Assembly: GCF_010015445.1 (NCBI RefSeq)
Contig: NC_053120.1
Coordinates: 18,440,308-18,504,307, forward strand
DNA length: 64,000 nucleotides
Direction: 5' to 3'
DNA from: Perca fluviatilis
Taxonomy: Eukaryota > Chordata > Actinopteri > Perciformes > Percidae
Shown here: positions 60,691 to 64,000 of the stretch, in pieces
How positions within the stretch are numbered: position 1 is the first letter of the stretch
How the letters are laid out: each line of letters starts with the position of its first letter
Made by a program: the position numbers and the translations under genes
The notes under the pieces: model-generated
What the model was told of the DNA's origin: nothing
Seen by the model: the letters and a program-made list of their open reading frames with translations, nothing else
Databases searched by the model: none

Positions 60691-62405
60691 CTACTTTAGG
60701 GCTGGGTCATTACATGTACTGCATGGCAAATTCCCTTATTCCATTTGACCTATATTATTGTTTCATATTGTCCATTCTGTTATACAGCTTATATGACAAA
60801 AGGTTTTCCAGCGAACCAGTTTCAGGAAGTTTGTCATGTCAGTCATCTGTCAGCTTTTTCTTAGACAAGTACTTTCTTCCACCTCCTTCTTTCTCTGTTG
60901 TCCCATTTATTCACACTGCAAGAATGGCAAATTAATGCGTAAAATGAGAAAATAAGCGTTTATTGATGTGCTGCTCCAGACAATAACTTTGAACACTAAA
61001 TGGGTGAATTGGTTCTGAAGGTGCGTCATTAAATTGTTTGTTGATAGTGTGTGCATTCTTGTTGGTTTCTTAACAGTTTGCTGAAAAACAGACACTCAGA
61101 GAAGTCTTAATAATGAAATTAATTTGCATAAAAAAGGGGATGATGCAGTTGCATAGAAACAAACACTTCAAAAGACCATTCTTTTTTAAAAGATGTATAC
61201 TGCTCTTGCCATGTATGCGAGCAATGAAAGCTTTGCATGACATTAAATAGAAACAAAAGCATGGAAAATATTAATTAAAATTTCTATCTATCCACAATTG
61301 TTCTAAACATTTTTAACAATAGTAACAAAGTAGTTGACAGGCCCAGTTTTTGGTTTCCTTAATTGATTGCAGTGTTTGAAGTCAACATTGAAAGCAGTCA
61401 ACATTTAATTGCACGCAAGTTTTCATATAATGTGTTGTGGAATTAAAAATAGCATGACAGCTAATCATTGGCTTTTCTTTGCAATTCCCTCTTGAATGGT
61501 AATTGTGTTATAAAAAAAAAAATTTTAAAAAATAGGATACTGGGTTTCCTCCAATTGCATGGTTTGCATCACCGGTGTGTGCTGAGCCAAATGGACTGTG
61601 GGATTGATGGTCAGGAAATGAACACACATGCTGAAATCAACCGGCCATTCACCGCTCTCCCACGATTAAAGCTATTCAGTTTCTCTTTTGGAGCGGCGCC
61701 GTACAACTGCCGAGGACTGTCTGCCTGTGTATGTTGAGCTACTGCAGACTGTATGTATGTTTGCGTGTAAGGTGTGTGTGTAATCGCATGTGTGCACAAC
61801 TGTCCAAGAGAACATGAGCGGGCGTGTTAGTGCCCTACATGGCCATACCTGCTCCGTGCTGGGGAGCAGCCCTCGTACTCCACTGTGGTGCCCTTGAGTG
61901 CTAATGGTCTCCTGCTGGCTGCTGGGCATCCTGTGATTAAGCTCTGCACACAGGATAATGAGGTGTGACTACTAATCCAGTAACACAGACAGCTGCAGCC
62001 CAGCTGATAGGTCGCGAGTTACCACCCCTTTCCTTCAACATTGTTTGCGCGTGTACAATATTTCTGTGACGATCGGCCCACATACAGTACATATATGACT
62101 GCTGCTTGTTTTGACTGTAGACTGAGTCCACAAAGTGGAAGACAATTTGCAGCTTATCTGCTTTCAGTGCATACAGTAGAGAGACTATCCTCCCAAAGGC
62201 ATTGGGGCATCAGATCAGAAAACACTAATGTGGGTCATTTTAAGGCAATTACATTCAATGTATTGTGTCGTTTGGTTTGGAGGTGTTAGCTGATAAGACA
62301 AATCAAAAACACTTAAGCCTCTCTGGCTGATACAGTGAAGCAGAATGGGAGACAAAATATAAGCAAGGAGCTGGTTACTATTAAGTCCTGCACCTATTCC
62401 ACTGA
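60691..62405. other. Unique sequence, 1.7 kb
   Basis: AT-rich to balanced unique DNA with an A run near 61512. The 125-codon plus-strand frame at 60558-60935 begins within the SINE, and its rest has no domain. The GC-balanced part 61560-61990 holds short frames on both strands. No gene is called. Confidence 0.4.
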
Positions 62406-62409
62406 TTAA

Positions 62410-62890
62410 AGTGCTCATATTATGCTCCTTTCAATTATGTTCATAATTGTATTTAGAGGTTGTACCAGAATAGGTTTATGTGGTTTAATTTTCAGAAAAC
62501 ACCATATATTTGTTGTACTGCACATTGCTGCAGCTCCTCTCTTCACCCTGTGTGTTGAGCTCTCTGTTTTAGCTACAGAGTGAGACATCTCACTTCTGTA
62601 CTATCTTTGTTGGGAGTTGCACATGTGCATTTAGTACTGCTAGCTTGTCAGTTGCAGAGCATGAGGGCGTGCCATGCTAGCAGCTAGGTGAGTAATATAA
62701 CGTGTTACAAAGTGACGCACATTTGTCACGGAAGTAAAGGACTACAACAGAGCTGTTTGGAGCAGTTCATGAACAATGTTTTCTCTGGAAGATGGTAAGT
62801 CCCTTTGGGGTGGACTTTGGGATTTTTCTCTTTGTAAACCTATAACGTGCACAAAAACATACATAACACAATAAAGGAAAAAGCCAAAAA
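62410..62890. mobile_element. TTAA-type MITE with eroded right end
   Basis: The left end starts directly after TTAA (62406-62409) with agtgctcatattatgctcct. The body matches a family I recall from percomorphs (cagctcctctcttcaccctg, agtccctttggggtggactt). The right part runs through ataaaggaaaaagccaaaaa, but the expected complement of the left end is missing; sequence diverges near 62890. A good splice donor context (gatg/gtaagt at 62795) lies inside, a fixed feature of the family and not evidence for a gene. Confidence 0.75.
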
Positions 62891-63730
62891 GCCAAAAATG
62901 AAATGCTGTTTAATCCTGGGTAATTATAGCATTAGTTTATTAGGTAACCATCCAGTTTCAAACTAATCTCACAAACACATGTTTACAGATCTTCCAAGAC
63001 CACAAATGCCATGGTCGTCACTTATAATGTTATATTCTTACCAGTTTCAAGTTTACCAGTTGGCCTTTATAAACTGTGGGTCTTCAGCTCTGCCAACTGA
63101 GGCTCAACTCAGGTCTGCCTCCAACAAATGACTCAAGTTCCATAACAACAAAACTTTTAAATTACTAAGGTTTTTTTGGAAAGGTTTGCTTCTCCTAATC
63201 AATGCCCAGCTTTATAGATCAACAATTGCATGTATTTGTGACTGGGAACTGTCCAATACAACCATAGCCCCTTACTTGCTAAGTCGGACCAGACATTACA
63301 TGTGAAGTGCCTTGCTAAAAGGAATTCTTATACTTCAGCCATAAACCCATTACTCTAATTTCAAAAAATCCAAAGTGGCTGGTGGATGCCCAATTTTACC
63401 AGCCACTTAAATTTTTTACCAGCCACTTTTTCCGGAATTCAAATTTATAAAAGAAAGTGCACTAGCATACTTTTAATTGCTTTATTAAATTACTTATTAT
63501 TAATACATATTTTATTAATATAAATTTATTAATTATGTGTCAGTAGCTTGTTGATCTTTACATTGTTAGTTAATTTCCTATCCTGGCCTGAGACACACAT
63601 TCATACGGTTTGATAAAGGACTTATTGGACTTAAACTTATCATTGGTCTTACAATAACAAGTGTAGCTGTCCTCAATTTAGGTCATCCTGTACTCTCAGG
63701 TTCTCTGTATCTCCGGTTTTTCCTGCATCC
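62891..63730. other. Unique sequence with repeated ccagccact motif
   Basis: AT-rich. Between 63371 and 63430 the word accagccactt occurs twice and its complement tggctggtgg once. Similar strings are familiar from dispersed fish repeats. No gene is seen here. Confidence 0.4.
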
Positions 63731-63753
63731 TGTGTGTGTGTGTGTGTGTGTGT
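63731..63753. repeat. (TG)n microsatellite
   Basis: Eleven TG units immediately before the CpG-rich window end. Confidence 0.93.
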
Positions 63754-63832
63754 CTCGTCAGTCGCGGGGTAGAACCGAGCAGCAGAGAGCCGACAGGATT
63801 AAAACGGCAGCAGCTCCTTAAACATCGTTAGT

Positions 63833-63979
63833 CTACATTGACGTTAAAATGTATACGGGTTGGCAGGACGGTCTGAAATGTTTTGAACGGTCTTTCGCTG
63901 TACGTTTGTCAATGCGCCACTTGTTCGAGAAGTACCTCCTCTTTTTCTTTACTTCGCTCTCAACTGTTTGTACAGCCAT
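63833..63979 (-). CDS. Short basic ORF, 48 residues, unknown
   Basis: On the minus strand an ATG at 63979 opens MAVQTVESEVKKKRRYFSNK and continues W-R-I-D-K-R-T-A, ending at TAG (63833-63835). The K-K-R-R-Y-F-x3-W pattern loosely resembles the N-terminal segment of C17orf113/ZNF862-like, hAT-derived vertebrate proteins, which I state from memory and cannot check. A donor-like gtatac at about 63857 could truncate it earlier. Alternatively it is chance, given the overlapping plus-strand frame. Confidence 0.2.
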   Translation of the reverse strand: MAVQTVESEVKKKRRYFSNKWRIDKRTAKDRSKHFRPSCQPVYILTSM

Positions 63980-64000
63980 AGCTACTGCTGACTCCGCGGC
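63849..64000 (+). CDS. Partial ORF open at window end, signal-peptide-like
   Basis: An ATG at 63849 (A at -3) opens a frame that stays open for 50 codons to the window edge. From the internal Met at codon 22 it reads MRHLFEKYLLFFFTSLSTVC and continues T-A-I-A-T-A-D-S-A-A: a charged start, a hydrophobic core and small residues suited to signal-peptidase cleavage. I do not recognise the protein. The opposite-strand ORF covers almost the same bases, so the hydrophobic look may simply be the complement of a lysine/arginine-rich frame. Confidence 0.2.
   Translation, partial: MYTGWQDGLKCFERSFAVRLSMRHLFEKYLLFFFTSLSTVCTAIATADSA

Larger units (their letters stand above)
63754..64000. promoter_or_regulatory. 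CpG-rich end segment, possible promoter/first exon or young TE
   Basis: I count about 19 CpG dinucleotides in 247 bp, far above the rest of the window. Such density in a fish genome points to a promoter-proximal first exon or to a young transposon not yet decayed by methylation. Two overlapping open frames on opposite strands are listed separately; at most one can be real. Confidence 0.35.

Noticed and set aside
62776..62800. ATG followed by gaagatg/gtaagt, resembling a first exon
   Set aside because: Lies inside a dispersed MITE where, as I recall the family, the same sequence recurs, so it is element sequence and not a host exon.

Overview
The window looks like euchromatic, non-coding nuclear DNA from a teleost fish, probably a percomorph. 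Evidence from the sequence: AT-rich composition, long dinucleotide microsatellites, two families of tRNA-derived SINE, and many short DNA transposons with intact 8-bp (hAT-type) or TTAA (piggyBac-type) target-site duplications. The percomorph placement rests on my memory of these repeat families and was not checked by a search. I see no operons, bacterial genes, tRNA genes, rRNA genes or CRISPR arrays. I found no convincing multi-exon host gene. Nearly all open frames are short, lie in low-complexity DNA, or are antisense to transposons, so the window is most likely a large intron or a gene-poor intergenic region.

Layout. 1-6,400 is a dense transposon cluster: four hAT-type elements (318-682, 1476-2105, 3232-3623, 5444-6408), one long TTAA-flanked element (3788-5315) and one unclassified interspersed repeat (2294-2712). 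6,409-30,035 is mostly single-copy sequence. It holds a telomere-like fold-back repeat (9044-9218), a full SINE with target duplication (10990-11188), a SINE head on the minus strand (19868-19922), a decayed hAT (21022-21563), long AT/GT/CT microsatellites and a weak candidate first exon (17898-17934). 30,036-33,227 is a second cluster: another copy of the BED-finger hAT (30036-30660), then a 2.5-kb TTAA element (30737-33223) with a CpG-rich fold-back element nested in it (32489-33120).

33,228-58,203 is again mostly unique DNA. It has a truncated hAT MITE (39773-40051), a TTAA MITE (43819-44364), a 43-bp minimal element (53998-54040) and several GC-balanced, homeobox-motif-bearing stretches that could be conserved non-coding elements. 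58,204-64,000 holds a 1.2-kb hAT element, a terminal-inverted-repeat element with a 5-bp repeat at each edge, a SINE inside a triplet repeat, and a TTAA-type MITE missing its right end. It finishes in a CpG-rich stretch with two overlapping short open frames, one running off the window edge. That edge is the likeliest place for a real exon.

The most interesting content is biological structure inside the transposons. A hAT family has shed its catalytic region but kept a short BED zinc-finger frame, intact in one copy and broken at a zinc-binding cysteine in the other. A fold-back element carries repeated NRF1-like sites, and two TTAA elements carry YY1-like sites.
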